Shown here: piece after piece, positions 37,302 through 46,971 of the stretch
Layout of the letters: every line of letters begins with the position of its first letter
Numbering within the stretch: position 1 is the first letter of the stretch
Assembly: GCA_002746935.1 (NCBI GenBank)
Contig: PDRW01000024.1
Coordinates: 32,355-96,354 of the forward strand
Direction of reading: 5' to 3'
DNA: 64,000 nucleotides
DNA from: Rhodobacterales bacterium
Lineage (GTDB): Bacteria > Pseudomonadota > Alphaproteobacteria > Rhodobacterales > Rhodobacteraceae
Translations under genes and position numbers: made by a program
The notes under the pieces: generated by a model
Database searches by the model: none
What the model was told of the DNA's origin: nothing
What the model saw: only the letters and a program-made list of their open reading frames with translations

Positions 37302-39554
37302 TCAGCCGCAGCGGGAATAGCCGCAGCTGCCGCAGGTCATGCAGCCTTCGATCATCCGCATTTCATATTGTCCGCAGCTCGGACAGGGCTGGCCGCGCGT
37401 GCCCGCAAGATTGACCACCTCCGCCTGCGGGTCGGTCTTGAGCCCCATGCCCTCGCCCTCGATGAAACCGGTCTCCACCATGTGCCGCTCGATCACCCCG
37501 CCGATCGCGGCGAGGATCGAGGGCACATATTTGCCGCCCATCCAGGCGCCACCACGCGGATCGAACACCGCTTTCAGCTCCTCGACCACGAAGCTCACAT
37601 CGCCGCCGCGCCGGAACACCGCCGAAATCATCCGCGTCAGCGCAACAGTCCAGGCGAAATGCTCCATGTTCTTCGAGTTGATGAACACTTCGAAGGGCCG
37701 CCGCTGGCCGCCGACCAGCAGATCGTTCACGGTGATGTAGATCGCATGTTCGCTCTCGGGCCATTTCAGCTTGTAGGTCGTGCCCTCCAGCGCCGGCGGC
37801 CGGTCGAGCGGTTCGGCCATGTAGATCACCTCGGCGCCGGTATCGGCATCGGGCGCGGCCTCCGCGGTTTCCGAGACGCTCAGCACCGACCCGGTGACCG
37901 CATTCGGCCGGTAGGTGGTGCAGCCCTTGCAGCCGCTGGCATAGGCCTCGGCATAGACATCCTGAAACGCCTCGAAGGAAATATCCTCCGGCACGTTGAT
38001 CGTCTTGGAGATCGAACTGTCGACCCATTTCTGCGCCGCCGCCTGCATCTTCACATGGTCGCCCGGGGCGAGGCTCTGGGCATCGACGAAATAGCCGGGC
38101 AAGGGCGCGTCACCCCGCAACTCACGCCAGGCCCGCACCGCGTAATCGACCACCTCTTCCTCGGTCCGCGTCCCGTCATGCTGCAACACCTTGCGGGTAT
38201 AGGCATAGGCAAACACCGGCTCGATCCCGGAGGAGACATTGCCGGCATAGAGGCTGATGGTGCCGGTGGGCGCGATCGAGGTCAGCAGGGCGTTGCGGAT
38301 GCCATGGGCGCGGATCGCCGCGCGCACATCTTCGTCCATGGCCTGAAGCGTGGGCGAGGCGAGATAGGCCTCGGCATCGAACAGCGGAAAGGCCCCCTTC
38401 TCCCGCGCCAGCCCGACGCTCGCGAGATAGGCCGCCCGGGCGATCGCCCGCATCCAGGCTTCGGTCCGGGCCACCGCTTCATCGGAGCCATAGCGCAGCC
38501 CCAGCATCAGAAGCGCATCCGCGAGCCCGGTGACCCCGAGCCCGATCCGCCGCTTGGCCAGGGCCTCCTGCCGCTGGGCCTCAAGCGCAAACCGGCTCTC
38601 GTCGATCACATTGTCGAGCATCCGCACCGCCGTGGTCACCAGCCGGGCGAGCGCCGCCTCGTCCAGCGCCGCATCCGCCTCGAAGGGGTGCTCCACCAGC
38701 CGCGCGAGGTTGACCGAACCGAGCAGGCAGGCGCCATAGGGCGGCAGGGGCTGTTCGCCGCAGGGGTTGGTGGCGGCGATCTCCTCGCAATAGGCGAGGT
38801 TGTTCAGCCGGTTGATCCGGTCGATGAAGATCACCCCCGGCTCGGCATAATCATAGGTCGCGCGCATGATCCGGTTCCACAGATCCCGCGCCCGGGTGGT
38901 GTGATAGACCTTGCCGCCGAAGGTCAGATCCCAAGGCCCGTCGGCCTCGACCGCCTCCATGAAGGCATCGGTGACCAGCACCGACATGTTGAACATCCTG
39001 AGCCGCGCCGGATCGGATTTGGCGGCGATGAAGGCTTCGATATCGGGGTGATCGCACCGCATCACCGCCATCATCGCGCCCCGGCGGCTGCCGGCCGACA
39101 TCACCGTGCGGCACATCGCGTCCCAGACGTCCATGAAGGAGAGCGGCCCCGAGGCATCGGCCCCGGTGCCCTTCACATCGGCGCCCTTGGGCCGGATGGT
39201 CGAGAAATCATAGCCGATCCCGCCGCCCTGCTGCATGGTGAGCGCCGCTTCCCTGAGCTGGTCGAAAATCCCCGCGACGCTGTCGGGGATCGTGCCCATC
39301 ACGAAGCAGTTGAACAGCGAGACGTTGCGCCCGGTGCCGGCGCCGGCAAGGATGCGCCCCGCGGGCAGGAACTTGAAATCCTCCAGCGCCGCATAGAACT
39401 CCGCCTCGCGTTCGGGCTCCGAGGCGGCCAGCACCCGTGCCACCCGGCGCCAGCTGTCTTCGACGCAAAGATCGACCGGCGTGCCGTCGGCCTCCTTGAA
39501 ACGGTATTTCATCTCCCAGATCGCTTCGGCGATCGGCGCGGGAAAGCGGCTCAT
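37302..39554 (-). CDS. nrdJ: Adenosylcobalamin-dependent ribonucleotide reductase (class II)
   Basis: NrdJ reduces ribonucleotides to deoxyribonucleotides using a B12-generated radical and works with or without oxygen. The 750 aa protein has FNCFVMGTIPDS with an active-site Cys, GGGIGYDFSTIRPKGA, the finger-loop motif NPCGEQPLPPYGACLLGS with the radical Cys, and a zinc-ribbon-like end with CPSCGQ and CMTCGSCGYSRCG. It is the main RNR in many Rhodobacterales. There is no cobalamin riboswitch in the short gap before the divergent DUF1489 gene, so regulation by B12 is not evident. Confidence 0.95.
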   Translation of the reverse strand: MSRFPAPIAEAIWEMKYRFKEADGTPVDLCVEDSWRRVARVLAASEPEREAEFYAALEDFKFLPAGRILAGAGTGRNVSLFNCFVMGTIPDSVAGIFDQLREAALTMQQGGGIGYDFSTIRPKGADVKGTGADASGPLSFMDVWDAMCRTVMSAGSRRGAMMAVMRCDHPDIEAFIAAKSDPARLRMFNMSVLVTDAFMEAVEADGPWDLTFGGKVYHTTRARDLWNRIMRATYDYAEPGVIFIDRINRLNNLAYCEEIAATNPCGEQPLPPYGACLLGSVNLARLVEHPFEADAALDEAALARLVTTAVRMLDNVIDESRFALEAQRQEALAKRRIGLGVTGLADALLMLGLRYGSDEAVARTEAWMRAIARAAYLASVGLAREKGAFPLFDAEAYLASPTLQAMDEDVRAAIRAHGIRNALLTSIAPTGTISLYAGNVSSGIEPVFAYAYTRKVLQHDGTRTEEEVVDYAVRAWRELRGDAPLPGYFVDAQSLAPGDHVKMQAAAQKWVDSSISKTINVPEDISFEAFQDVYAEAYASGCKGCTTYRPNAVTGSVLSVSETAEAAPDADTGAEVIYMAEPLDRPPALEGTTYKLKWPESEHAIYITVNDLLVGGQRRPFEVFINSKNMEHFAWTVALTRMISAVFRRGGDVSFVVEELKAVFDPRGGAWMGGKYVPSILAAIGGVIERHMVETGFIEGEGMGLKTDPQAEVVNLAGTRGQPCPSCGQYEMRMIEGCMTCGSCGYSRCG

Positions 39555-39651
39555 CGGCTGCTCCTGTTCGGGGTCAGGGGAGAGTTGAAACGATACGCCG
39601 GGGGTGGCGGCAGGTCAACGTGAAGCCTATATGTCGGGCTCGGAGGGTGCC

Positions 39652-40086
39652 ATGCCGCAACAGATCGTCCATCTCGTGAAACTCTGCGTCGGCTGCGAAT
39701 CGGTCAGACAGCTTGGCCGGTGGCAGGAGATGCGCGCCGGCAGTGACCCGGACCGGAGCCCGAGCCACGTCACCCGGATGTGGCCGAAACGCGCGGCCGA
39801 GCTGGTCGCGGGTGGCTCGCTCTACTGGGTCATCAAGGGGGCGATCCTCGCCCGCCAGAAGGTGATCCGGCTCGACGAGGCGATCGGCGAAGATGGCATC
39901 CGGCGTTGCCGCATCGTGCTCGAACGGGGGCTGATCCGCACCCAACCGACACCGCGCCGCGCCTTCCAGGGCTGGCGCTATCTCGCACCGGAAGACGCGC
40001 CTCCCGATCTGCCCGCGCATCGCCAGGGCGACGACGAGTTGCCGCCGGAACTGTCCGGCAAACTCGCCGAGATCGGCATCCTCTGA
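39652..40086 (+). CDS. DUF1489 family protein
   Basis: A 144 aa protein found widely in alphaproteobacteria and of unknown role. The recognisable features are HLVKLCVGCESV at the N-terminus, a SHVTRMWPKRAAEL stretch, GGSLYWVIKG and a C-terminal FQGWRYLAPEDAPPD. The ATG at 39652 with GGAGGGTGCC upstream gives the conserved MPQQIVHLVKL start. It is divergent from nrdJ, sharing a 97-bp intergenic space, an arrangement that might be conserved. Confidence 0.82.
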   Translation: MPQQIVHLVKLCVGCESVRQLGRWQEMRAGSDPDRSPSHVTRMWPKRAAELVAGGSLYWVIKGAILARQKVIRLDEAIGEDGIRRCRIVLERGLIRTQPTPRRAFQGWRYLAPEDAPPDLPAHRQGDDELPPELSGKLAEIGIL

Positions 40087-40351
40087 GCCGGGCATGCGCC
40101 CCCGGAGGGAGACGGCCCCGCCGCCAAACCAGCCCGACCGCCCCCGCACCGGGGGCTTGCGCATTCCGGACCATCGGCTTTTCCCGGGCCAAAGACATGC
40201 CGCCCTCGATCATTCCGAAAAGCCGCTCCCGACCGGAAGGTGTCAGGCTGGCAATCTGACGTATGTTCATTCGATCCCTTCGAACAGCGTTGAAGCCTGG
40301 TAACCCAAACCAACTCGGTCAGGATCGAATGGACAACCTGATGAAAGACAT
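40087..40351. other. Gap DUF1489/clcA with possible transposase N-terminus relic
   Basis: A 265-bp gap between convergent genes. On the minus strand from 40270 an ATG with GAAGGGATCG upstream opens MNIRQIASLTPSGRERLFGM, which resembles helix-turn-helix starts of some transposases; after about 35 codons the reading loses any protein character and enters the antisense of the DUF1489 gene. No terminator stands out. Confidence 0.25.
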
Positions 40352-42040
40352 CTAGCTGTGCTCCTCCGCCGCCGTTGCCGACAGAGCCCGGTTGAAGGCC
40401 TTCAGCGCGTCGACATGATGCAGCGCCCCCCAAAGCTCCGGTGGCACGCCTTCGCCGCCGATGGTGACCACCGGGATCGCCGCCGTATTGGTCTGCTCGA
40501 AAATCGCCATCGCCGCGTCGAGGGTCGCGTTGCCGTCGATATAGATCCCGTCTTCCACCAGCAGCCAGAGGCTTTCTTCGGGCATCGTCCCCTTGTCGCC
40601 GAGCTTGCGCATCTCCGCCGCCACCCGCACTGTCGAGAGCAGATAGGCCTGCGGCCCGGCGGCGAGGTGGATGCCGCGGTTCTCGAGCTGGGTCAGGAAG
40701 AAGCTGCGCTCCACCAGCCGCGAGGCCAGCGCCGAGGACAGCGACACCGCCGCCATCACCGCAAGCCCGGTCTGCCAGTCGCCGGTGAGTTCGAAGACGA
40801 TCAGCGTGGTCGAGATCGGTGCCCCCAGCACCGCCGCCGCCACCGCCCCCATGCCCGCCAGCGCGTAGAGCGTGGCCGTGCCGGAGACCTCGGGCAGGAT
40901 AGCGGTGACCACGATGCCGAACGCCAGCCCGGTCAGCGCCCCGACCATCAGCGAGGGCGAAAACACGCCCCCCCCCATCCGGCCCGCCATGGTGATCGCC
41001 ACCGCCACCACCTTGAGCACGGCAAAGACCACCGCGTCATGCAGCAACAGATTGCCGGTCAGCGCCAGCGAGGTGGTTTCATAGCCGACGCCGATGATAT
41101 GCGGAAAGAAGATCGCCAGCAGCCCGAGCAGCAGCCCGGCAAAGGCCGGTCGCAGCACCCGCGGCAGCCGCACCGCTTTCTGCACCCTGTTGCCCAGCTC
41201 ATCGGCCAGGAAGATCGCCCGCATCAGCACCACCGCCACCACCCCCGAGACAAGACCGAGGATCAGAAAGGCCGGAAGCTCGACGTAAAACGCCATGTCG
41301 CCCTGGGCGGGCAAGGCGAATTCGGTGACCCCGCCAAACTCGATCCGGTTGATCACCGTGCCCGCCACCGCGGCGATGGCGATCGGGGCAAAGGCATGCA
41401 CCGCGAAATGGCGCAGCACCACCTCAAGGGCGAACAGCGCCCCGGCAATGGGCGCGTTGAAACTCGCCGAGACCGCGCCCGCCACAGCGCAGCCGAGGAG
41501 ATCGCGCCCGGACACCCCGTCGGCCCCGATCCGGCGGCTGACCCAGGTGGAAATCACCGCCGCGAGGTGCACCACCGGGCCTTCGCGCCCCGAGGAGCCG
41601 CCGGTCGACAGGGTGATCAGCGAGGCCAGCGCCGAACCGAGACCGGCGCGCTGTTCCACCCGGCCATCGCCGAGCGCCGCGCCTTCGATCACGTCGCCCA
41701 CCGAGCGCACCCGTCCGTCCGGCGTGAACCAGTTGAGAATCACCCCCACTACCAGCCCGCCGAACACCGGCAGCATCAGGATCCAGTACCACGGCAGGGA
41801 GCCCGCATGGCTATGCAGCAAACTGATGTCATCGGTGCGGTAGAGAAACGCCTGCAAGGCTTCGATCCCGAGCCGGAAGCCAAGCGCGGCAAACCCGGCG
41901 CCGATGCCAATCAGAAGGGCGATGAACCAGAACCACACCTTGGATGTCCCGTGTTCGAGCACGCGCGCCCAGGCGGCCGCGAAATCGCGCCATTGGTCCG
42001 CAAGGGGGCCGCCGAGAAAGGTTTTCAAGATCTTGCGCAT
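40352..42040 (-). CDS. ClC-family chloride channel/antiporter with CBS domains
   Basis: A 562 aa membrane protein: a ClC core of about 430 residues and a C-terminal pair of CBS-like repeats (about 440-550) that may bind nucleotides. The gating glutamate is present, Glu153 in SSGREGPVVHLA, and the second filter segment is GGGVFSPSLMVG. The first filter segment, GSGIP in E. coli ClcA, is replaced by VRSVGDVIEG, so the anion specificity may differ. Bacterial ClCs exchange chloride (or fluoride) for protons. It follows recN at a distance, with a repeat array between. Confidence 0.9.
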   Translation of the reverse strand: MRKILKTFLGGPLADQWRDFAAAWARVLEHGTSKVWFWFIALLIGIGAGFAALGFRLGIEALQAFLYRTDDISLLHSHAGSLPWYWILMLPVFGGLVVGVILNWFTPDGRVRSVGDVIEGAALGDGRVEQRAGLGSALASLITLSTGGSSGREGPVVHLAAVISTWVSRRIGADGVSGRDLLGCAVAGAVSASFNAPIAGALFALEVVLRHFAVHAFAPIAIAAVAGTVINRIEFGGVTEFALPAQGDMAFYVELPAFLILGLVSGVVAVVLMRAIFLADELGNRVQKAVRLPRVLRPAFAGLLLGLLAIFFPHIIGVGYETTSLALTGNLLLHDAVVFAVLKVVAVAITMAGRMGGGVFSPSLMVGALTGLAFGIVVTAILPEVSGTATLYALAGMGAVAAAVLGAPISTTLIVFELTGDWQTGLAVMAAVSLSSALASRLVERSFFLTQLENRGIHLAAGPQAYLLSTVRVAAEMRKLGDKGTMPEESLWLLVEDGIYIDGNATLDAAMAIFEQTNTAAIPVVTIGGEGVPPELWGALHHVDALKAFNRALSATAAEEHS

Positions 42041-42251
42041 CGGTCCCCGGAAATGGCCTGGGATCGGCGGGATGCCCGGGATGATGCCCCGGATCCGGCC
42101 GATGGAAGTGTTCGGATGGCAACAGACGGCGCAATTGCCGGAGTTTTCATTGTTCTAGGCGATCGGCCGGGCCGCTCCAAGTCCGATCTCGGCCGGCCCG
42201 GCCGGGCGAAGGGTTTGATCGCCGCGCCGCAGGGCGCGCACGCCGGTTCTT

Positions 42252-42410
42252 TGTGGTCGCATGTCGGAAAGCGCAAACCGGTGCCCGTTTTGCGCGACAT
42301 GCCGCAGGGTGTGGTCGCATGTCGGAAAGCACAAACCGGTGCCCGTTTTGCGCGACATGCCGCAGGGTGTGGTCGCCTGTCGGAAAGCGCAAACCCGCGC
42401 CCGTTTGCCC
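42252..42410. repeat. 58-bp tandem repeat with nested inverted repeats
   Basis: Two full copies and one partial, starting at 42252, 42310 and 42368 with an exact 58-bp period. Each copy holds GCATGTC/GACATGC as an outer stem and GCGCAAA/TTTGCGC as an inner stem around CCGGTGCCCG. The array stops at the recN stop codon, between recN and clcA, both on the minus strand. A diverged single copy is at about 23116-23172. The rest of 42041-42251 has no visible gene. Confidence 0.95.
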
Positions 42411-42415
42411 GCCGT

Positions 42416-44071
42416 TCAGCCGGCCAGCAGTGCCTTCGCCGCCGCCCGCGCCTCGAGGGTGACGTTTTCGCCCGAGAGCATCCGTGCCACCTCGTCGATC
42501 CGCGCCGCCCGGTCCAGCGGCATGACCCGGGTGAAGGTCTCGCCCGCTTCGACCGTTTTCGCCACCTGCCAATGATGGCTCCCGAGGGCCGCCACCTGCG
42601 GGCTGTGGGTCACCACCAGCACCTGCCCGCCCTCTTCCGCGAGCCCTTTCAGCCGCCGCCCGACCGCATCCGCCGTCGCCCCGCCGACGCCACGGTCGAT
42701 CTCGTCGAAGATCATCGTCAGCCCCGAGGCATCGCGGGTGAGGCAGACCTTGAGGGCGAGCAGAAACCGCGACAGCTCGCCACCGGAGGCGATCTTGTTG
42801 AGCGGGCCGGCGGGGGCGCCGGGGTTGGTCGCGACGGTGAAACTCACCGCGTCCTGGCCCTCGGGGCCGGGTGAGCAAGGGGCGATTCCGGTCGCGAAAA
42901 CAGCGCGTTCCATCTTCAGGGGGGCAAGCTCGGCGTTCATCGCCACATCGAGCCTTTCCGCCGCCGCGCGCCGCGCGCTGCTCAGCGCCTCCGCCGCCGC
43001 ATGATATTGCGCCGCCGCCGCGTCCCGCGCCGCCGCGAGCGCCGCGAGGTCGCCGGCGCCACGGTCGAGCGCGTCGAGCCGGGCGGCGATCTCTTCGGCG
43101 AAAGCCCCGAGATCGTCGGGCGCAACCCCATGTTTGCGCGCCAGCGCCCGGATCGCGAACAGCCGTTCCTCGACCTGTTCCAGCTCCGCCGGGTCGAAGG
43201 CCAGCGCCTCGAGCGCCGCCTCGACGCCCGACACCGCCTCGGCCAGCTCGCCCAGCGCCCGGCCCAGCGCCGCCACCGGCGCGTCGAGCGTGCCGCCGGC
43301 CTTGTCGGCCACACCTTCGAGCCACCTGAGCGCATCGCCCATCCGGCCTTCGGCGCCCTCGCCATAGCCCATCGCCTGGGCGGCCTTCGAAATGTCTTCA
43401 CCGATCCGCTGACCCGCCTGCATCCGCCGGCGGCGGGCGTCGAGCACCGCGTCTTCGCCCGGTTCCGGCGCGAGGCGCGCCAGTTCACCACCCGCGTGGC
43501 GCAGGAAATCCTCCTCGGCGCGGGCCTCTTCCAGCCGCTGTTTCGCCGCATCGAGCGCCGCCTCCGCCGCCCTGAGCGCCGCCCAGTCGGACCGCAGCCC
43601 GGCCAGCCGCGGCCCGAGGCCGCCGAAGGCGTCGAGCAAGTCGCGATGCACCCGCGGGTTGAGCAGCCCGCGGTCGTCCTGCTGTCCGTGCAGTTCCACC
43701 AGCGTATCCGACAGCGCCCGCAGCACCTCGCCCGACACCCGCCGGTCGTTGACCCATGCGGTCTTGCGGCCGTCGCCACGGTTGACCCGCCGGAGGATCA
43801 GCTCATCGCCCCCGGGCAGCCCCGCCTCGTCGAGCAGAGCGCGGGCGGGATGGCCGGGGGCGAGGTCGAACACCGCCACCACCTCGCCCTGCGCCGCCCC
43901 CTTGCGCACCAGATCGGCGCGCCCGCGCCAGCCCAGCACGAAGCCCAGCGAATCGAGCAGGATCGACTTGCCCGCGCCGGTCTCGCCGGTGAGCACGTTG
44001 AGCCCCGGCCGGAACTCCAGCTCCAGCCGGTCGATGATGATCATGTCCCGGATATCGAGGCTACGCAGCAT
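42416..44071 (-). CDS. recN: DNA repair protein RecN
   Basis: RecN is an SMC-like ATPase acting early in double-strand-break repair. The 551 aa protein has Walker A LTGETGAGKSILLDS at about 28-42, a long helical middle with coiled-coil heptads, the signature GGELSRFLLALKV and Walker B MIFDEIDRGVGG, then VVTHSPQVAALG. It lies 15 bases after bamD in the same orientation, the classic bamD-recN arrangement. Confidence 0.95.
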   Translation of the reverse strand: MLRSLDIRDMIIIDRLELEFRPGLNVLTGETGAGKSILLDSLGFVLGWRGRADLVRKGAAQGEVVAVFDLAPGHPARALLDEAGLPGGDELILRRVNRGDGRKTAWVNDRRVSGEVLRALSDTLVELHGQQDDRGLLNPRVHRDLLDAFGGLGPRLAGLRSDWAALRAAEAALDAAKQRLEEARAEEDFLRHAGGELARLAPEPGEDAVLDARRRRMQAGQRIGEDISKAAQAMGYGEGAEGRMGDALRWLEGVADKAGGTLDAPVAALGRALGELAEAVSGVEAALEALAFDPAELEQVEERLFAIRALARKHGVAPDDLGAFAEEIAARLDALDRGAGDLAALAAARDAAAAQYHAAAEALSSARRAAAERLDVAMNAELAPLKMERAVFATGIAPCSPGPEGQDAVSFTVATNPGAPAGPLNKIASGGELSRFLLALKVCLTRDASGLTMIFDEIDRGVGGATADAVGRRLKGLAEEGGQVLVVTHSPQVAALGSHHWQVAKTVEAGETFTRVMPLDRAARIDEVARMLSGENVTLEARAAAKALLAG

Positions 44072-44086
44072 GGGCCGGGCCGTGGA

Positions 44087-45034
44087 TCAGAGCCACTCGC
44101 CCTTGACCAATTGCCGGTAGAGCGCCGAAAGCCAGCTGTCTCCCACCGCCTCGGGCTTCAGCCCCTTCGCGGTGAGCAGATCATAGCTGTCCTCATACCA
44201 TTCGGTGGACTTGAAGTTATGCCCGAGAATGGCACCGGCGGTCTGCGCCTCCTGGGTGAGGCCAAGCGAGAGATAGCTTTCCACCAGCCGGTGCAGCGCC
44301 TCCGCCGTATGCGACGTGGTCTGGAACTCCTCCACCACCACCCGGAACCGGTTGATCGCCGCGGTATAATGCTTGCGCTTGAGGTAGTAGCGGCCGACCT
44401 CCATTTCCTTGCCCGCAAGGTGGTCGAAGGCGAGGTCGAACTTGAGGATCGCGGACCGCGCATATTCGGTTTCCGGGTGAAGCTCGATCACGTCGCGCAG
44501 CGCTTGCAGCGCCTGGAAGGTCTGGCCCTGATCGCGGCCGATGGCGTCGATCTGGTCGTAATAGCTGAGCGCCAGCAGATAGCGGGCATAGGCGGCGTCT
44601 TCGTCGCCCGGGTAGAAGTCGAGAAACCGCGCCGCCGCAGCCCGCGAATCGTCGAATTCATGCGCCTTGTGGAACGCATAGGCCCGCATGATCAGCGCGC
44701 GGCGCGAAAGCTCCGAATAGGGATAGAGCCGCTCGACCTCGCCGAACCACTTGGCGGCATCTTCGTAGTCGCCGTTTTCGAGGTCATATTCGGCACGCTG
44801 GAAGATCTCCTGCGCGGTATAGTCTTCGATCGGCTTCTGTTCGGCCTTGTCCTGGCTGAACATGCCGGAAAACAAGCCGCCGCCCGCGCCCTGGCTACAG
44901 GCCGAAAGCCCCGCCGCCAGCGCAAGCATCGCCACCGTGCCGGTAAGCCGGCGGGCAAATACCGCCCCGGCCCTCCGCCCAGCGCCTGCGGATTGTCCGA
45001 TCCTGGTTTTCCTGTCGCGCCGCATGTCGTGCAT
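44087..45034 (-). CDS. bamD: Outer membrane assembly lipoprotein BamD
   Basis: BamD is an essential lipoprotein of the BAM complex that inserts beta-barrel proteins in the outer membrane. The lipobox is LAAGLSAC with the lipidated Cys at 46. The mature part has five TPR-like repeats (for example ADYDLENGDYEDAAKWFGEV and YSELSRRALIMRAYAFHK). Total length is 315 aa; a start three codons later (MRRDRK) is equally possible. It precedes recN. In relatives lpxC sits between ftsZ and bamD; here it is not present. Confidence 0.94.
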   Translation of the reverse strand: MHDMRRDRKTRIGQSAGAGRRAGAVFARRLTGTVAMLALAAGLSACSQGAGGGLFSGMFSQDKAEQKPIEDYTAQEIFQRAEYDLENGDYEDAAKWFGEVERLYPYSELSRRALIMRAYAFHKAHEFDDSRAAAARFLDFYPGDEDAAYARYLLALSYYDQIDAIGRDQGQTFQALQALRDVIELHPETEYARSAILKFDLAFDHLAGKEMEVGRYYLKRKHYTAAINRFRVVVEEFQTTSHTAEALHRLVESYLSLGLTQEAQTAGAILGHNFKSTEWYEDSYDLLTAKGLKPEAVGDSWLSALYRQLVKGEWL

Positions 45035-45211
45035 GGTCCGCGCCCACCCCGTGCAAAAGTGTCAGATTCCCGGTGCCCGTCCGGACCCTGGGTTCAGCCT
45101 GACTACCCCTAGCACATCTGATCGCGGGGCAAAATGGATTCGAAGCGGAAAATCAGATGCCCGTCAGAGAAAGCAACACCCCGCAAGAGAGCCGCGCCAA
45201 CCCCCTGCGTG

Positions 45212-45245
45212 GAAAGCAAAAGGGCCGGAGAAGACCGGCCCCTTC
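45212..45245 (-). terminator. Intrinsic terminator of ftsZ
   Basis: On the minus strand, 41 bases after the ftsZ stop: GGGGCCGG, loop TCTTCT, CCGGCCCTTTTGCTTT. A G/C-rich stem followed by a T-run is a textbook Rho-independent terminator, so bamD probably has its own promoter in the remaining 180 bases. Confidence 0.8.
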
Positions 45246-45285
45246 GACATTCCCGGATGGTCCGGGTGGCCCGGCGCATCCCGCG

Positions 45286-46971
45286 TCAGTTGGCCTGACG
45301 CCTCAGAAACGCAGGGATTTCCGCCCGCTCATGCTCCGGGTCGGGATCGGGGTCGGCGGTCTCGTCGTGGGCACCGTTGCCGTGCAGCGAGGGCTGCTGC
45401 CGCGGCGCGGGCTGATCGTGATGGCCGCCGGTCATCCGGTTGATCAGCGAATTGATCCCGAAGCGCGGCCGCGATTCAGCAACGGCCCGGGGTTGCGCCG
45501 CTGCCTGCCCGGCAGCGCGCCCGGGGTTGGCTCGCGCGGCGGCGGCCTTCAGACGCTCCAGCGCTTCCTGGGGCGGGGCGCCGGCTTCGACCGGCCTCGG
45601 CGCCATGAACTGCGCCACCACCTCCGGGGGTTCGGCCTGCGCCTGGGTCCGGGGCTGCGGCTGATAGGCCGGCGGCGGCACGTCGCCCCCCGCCTGCTCG
45701 GCGTCGAAGAAGCTCTGCGGCTCTTCGTAAGCCGCGCTGTAGCCCGCCCCGGTCTCGATATCGCCGTCCCAGAAGGAGGGATCAGCCGCCTCCTGCGGCG
45801 CTTCGACCGCGGGCTGAACCGGCGCCGGCGCCGGGTCCGGCGCGGGCTGGGCCTGCGGTTGACGGGACATGCCGGTCTCGATCGCGGCGGCGGCGGCAAT
45901 GGCGGCAGGCGCTTCGGCTTCGAGCTTGTGCTCGACCTCTTCGGGCGCCTGGAGCGGCTCCGATATGCGGCGGTGCGGCACCGGCACGTCCTTGACCGCG
46001 ACCGACGCGTCGATGCCCGTGGCAACGACCGACACCCGCATCAAGCCTTCCACCCCGGTATCGAGGGTGGAACCGACGATGATGTTGGCATCCGGGTCCA
46101 CCTCTTCGCGGATCCGGTTGGCCGCCTCGTCGAGTTCGAACAGGGTGAGATCGTGGCCGCCGGTGATGTTGATCAGCACGCCCTTGGCGCCTTTCAGCGA
46201 AATCTCGTCGAGCAGCGGGTTGGCGATCGCCTTTTCGGCCGCCTGCACCGCGCGGTCTTCGCCCTCGGCCTCGCCGGTGCCCATCATCGCCTTGCCCATC
46301 TCGTCCATCACCGCGCGCACGTCGGCGAAGTCGAGGTTGATCAGCCCCGGGCGGACCATCAGATCGGTCACCCCCTTGACGCCCTGATAGAGCACATCGT
46401 CAGCCAGCGCGAAGGCTTCGGTGAAGGTGGTCTTCTCGTTGGCAAGACGGAACAGGTTCTGGTTGGGGATGATGATCAGCGTGTCGACCATCTTCTGCAG
46501 CGCTTCGACGCCTTCCTCCGCCTGACGCATCCGCTTGGCGCCTTCGAACTGGAACGGCTTGGTGACCACGCCCACGGTCAGCACCCCGAGCTCGCGGGCG
46601 GCCTGGGCGATGATCGGCGCCGCGCCGGTGCCGGTGCCGCCGCCCATGCCGGCGGTGATGAAGCACATATGCGCCCCGGCAAGCTGGTCGACGATCTGGT
46701 CGATGCTCTCTTCGGCCGCCGCCGCGCCGACCGAGGCGCGCGCCCCGGCCCCCAGCCCTTCGGTGACCTTCACCCCCATCTGGATGCGGTTCTCGGCCTT
46801 CGATTGCTGAAGCGCCTGGGCATCGGTGTTGGCCACCACGAAATCGACGCCCTCCAGCGCCTTTTCGATCATGTTGTTGACCGCGTTGCCGCCCGCACCG
46901 CCGACGCCGAACACCGTGATACGGGGCTTCAGATCGTCCTGGGGCCCGGGCATCGTGAGATTGAGAGTCAT
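45286..46971 (-). CDS. ftsZ: Cell division protein FtsZ
   Basis: FtsZ is the tubulin-like GTPase that forms the Z-ring. The 561 aa protein has the GTPase core at residues about 15-330 ([14 protein letters not shown]; the tubulin signature [10 protein letters not shown] near 110-119). A long Ala/Gln/Pro-rich linker of some 200 residues follows, as usual for alphaproteobacteria, and the conserved C-terminal peptide [11 protein letters not shown], which binds FtsA and other partners. It is the last division gene of the cluster and ends in a strong terminator. Confidence 0.97.
   Translation of the reverse strand: MTLNLTMPGPQDDLKPRITVFGVGGAGGNAVNNMIEKALEGVDFVVANTDAQALQQSKAENRIQMGVKVTEGLGAGARASVGAAAAEESIDQIVDQLAGAHMCFITAGMGGGTGTGAAPIIAQAARELGVLTVGVVTKPFQFEGAKRMRQAEEGVEALQKMVDTLIIIPNQNLFRLANEKTTFTEAFALADDVLYQGVKGVTDLMVRPGLINLDFADVRAVMDEMGKAMMGTGEAEGEDRAVQAAEKAIANPLLDEISLKGAKGVLINITGGHDLTLFELDEAANRIREEVDPDANIIVGSTLDTGVEGLMRVSVVATGIDASVAVKDVPVPHRRISEPLQAPEEVEHKLEAEAPAAIAAAAAIETGMSRQPQAQPAPDPAPAPVQPAVEAPQEAADPSFWDGDIETGAGYSAAYEEPQSFFDAEQAGGDVPPPAYQPQPRTQAQAEPPEVVAQFMAPRPVEAGAPPQEALERLKAAAARANPGRAAGQAAAQPRAVAESRPRFGINSLINRMTGGHHDQPAPRQQPSLHGNGAHDETADPDPDPEHERAEIPAFLRRQAN

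Noticed and set aside
39555-39651. Cobalamin riboswitch upstream of nrdJ
   Set aside because: The gap to the divergent DUF1489 gene is only 97 bases and no B12-box-like sequence is seen.
42155-42358. Small open frame encoding a repeated HVAQNGHRFALSDMRPH-like peptide
   Set aside because: It is only the translation of the 58-bp intergenic repeat, with no ribosome site of its own.
42252-42410. CRISPR array
   Set aside because: Copies are contiguous 58-mers with no unique spacers and no cas genes in the window.
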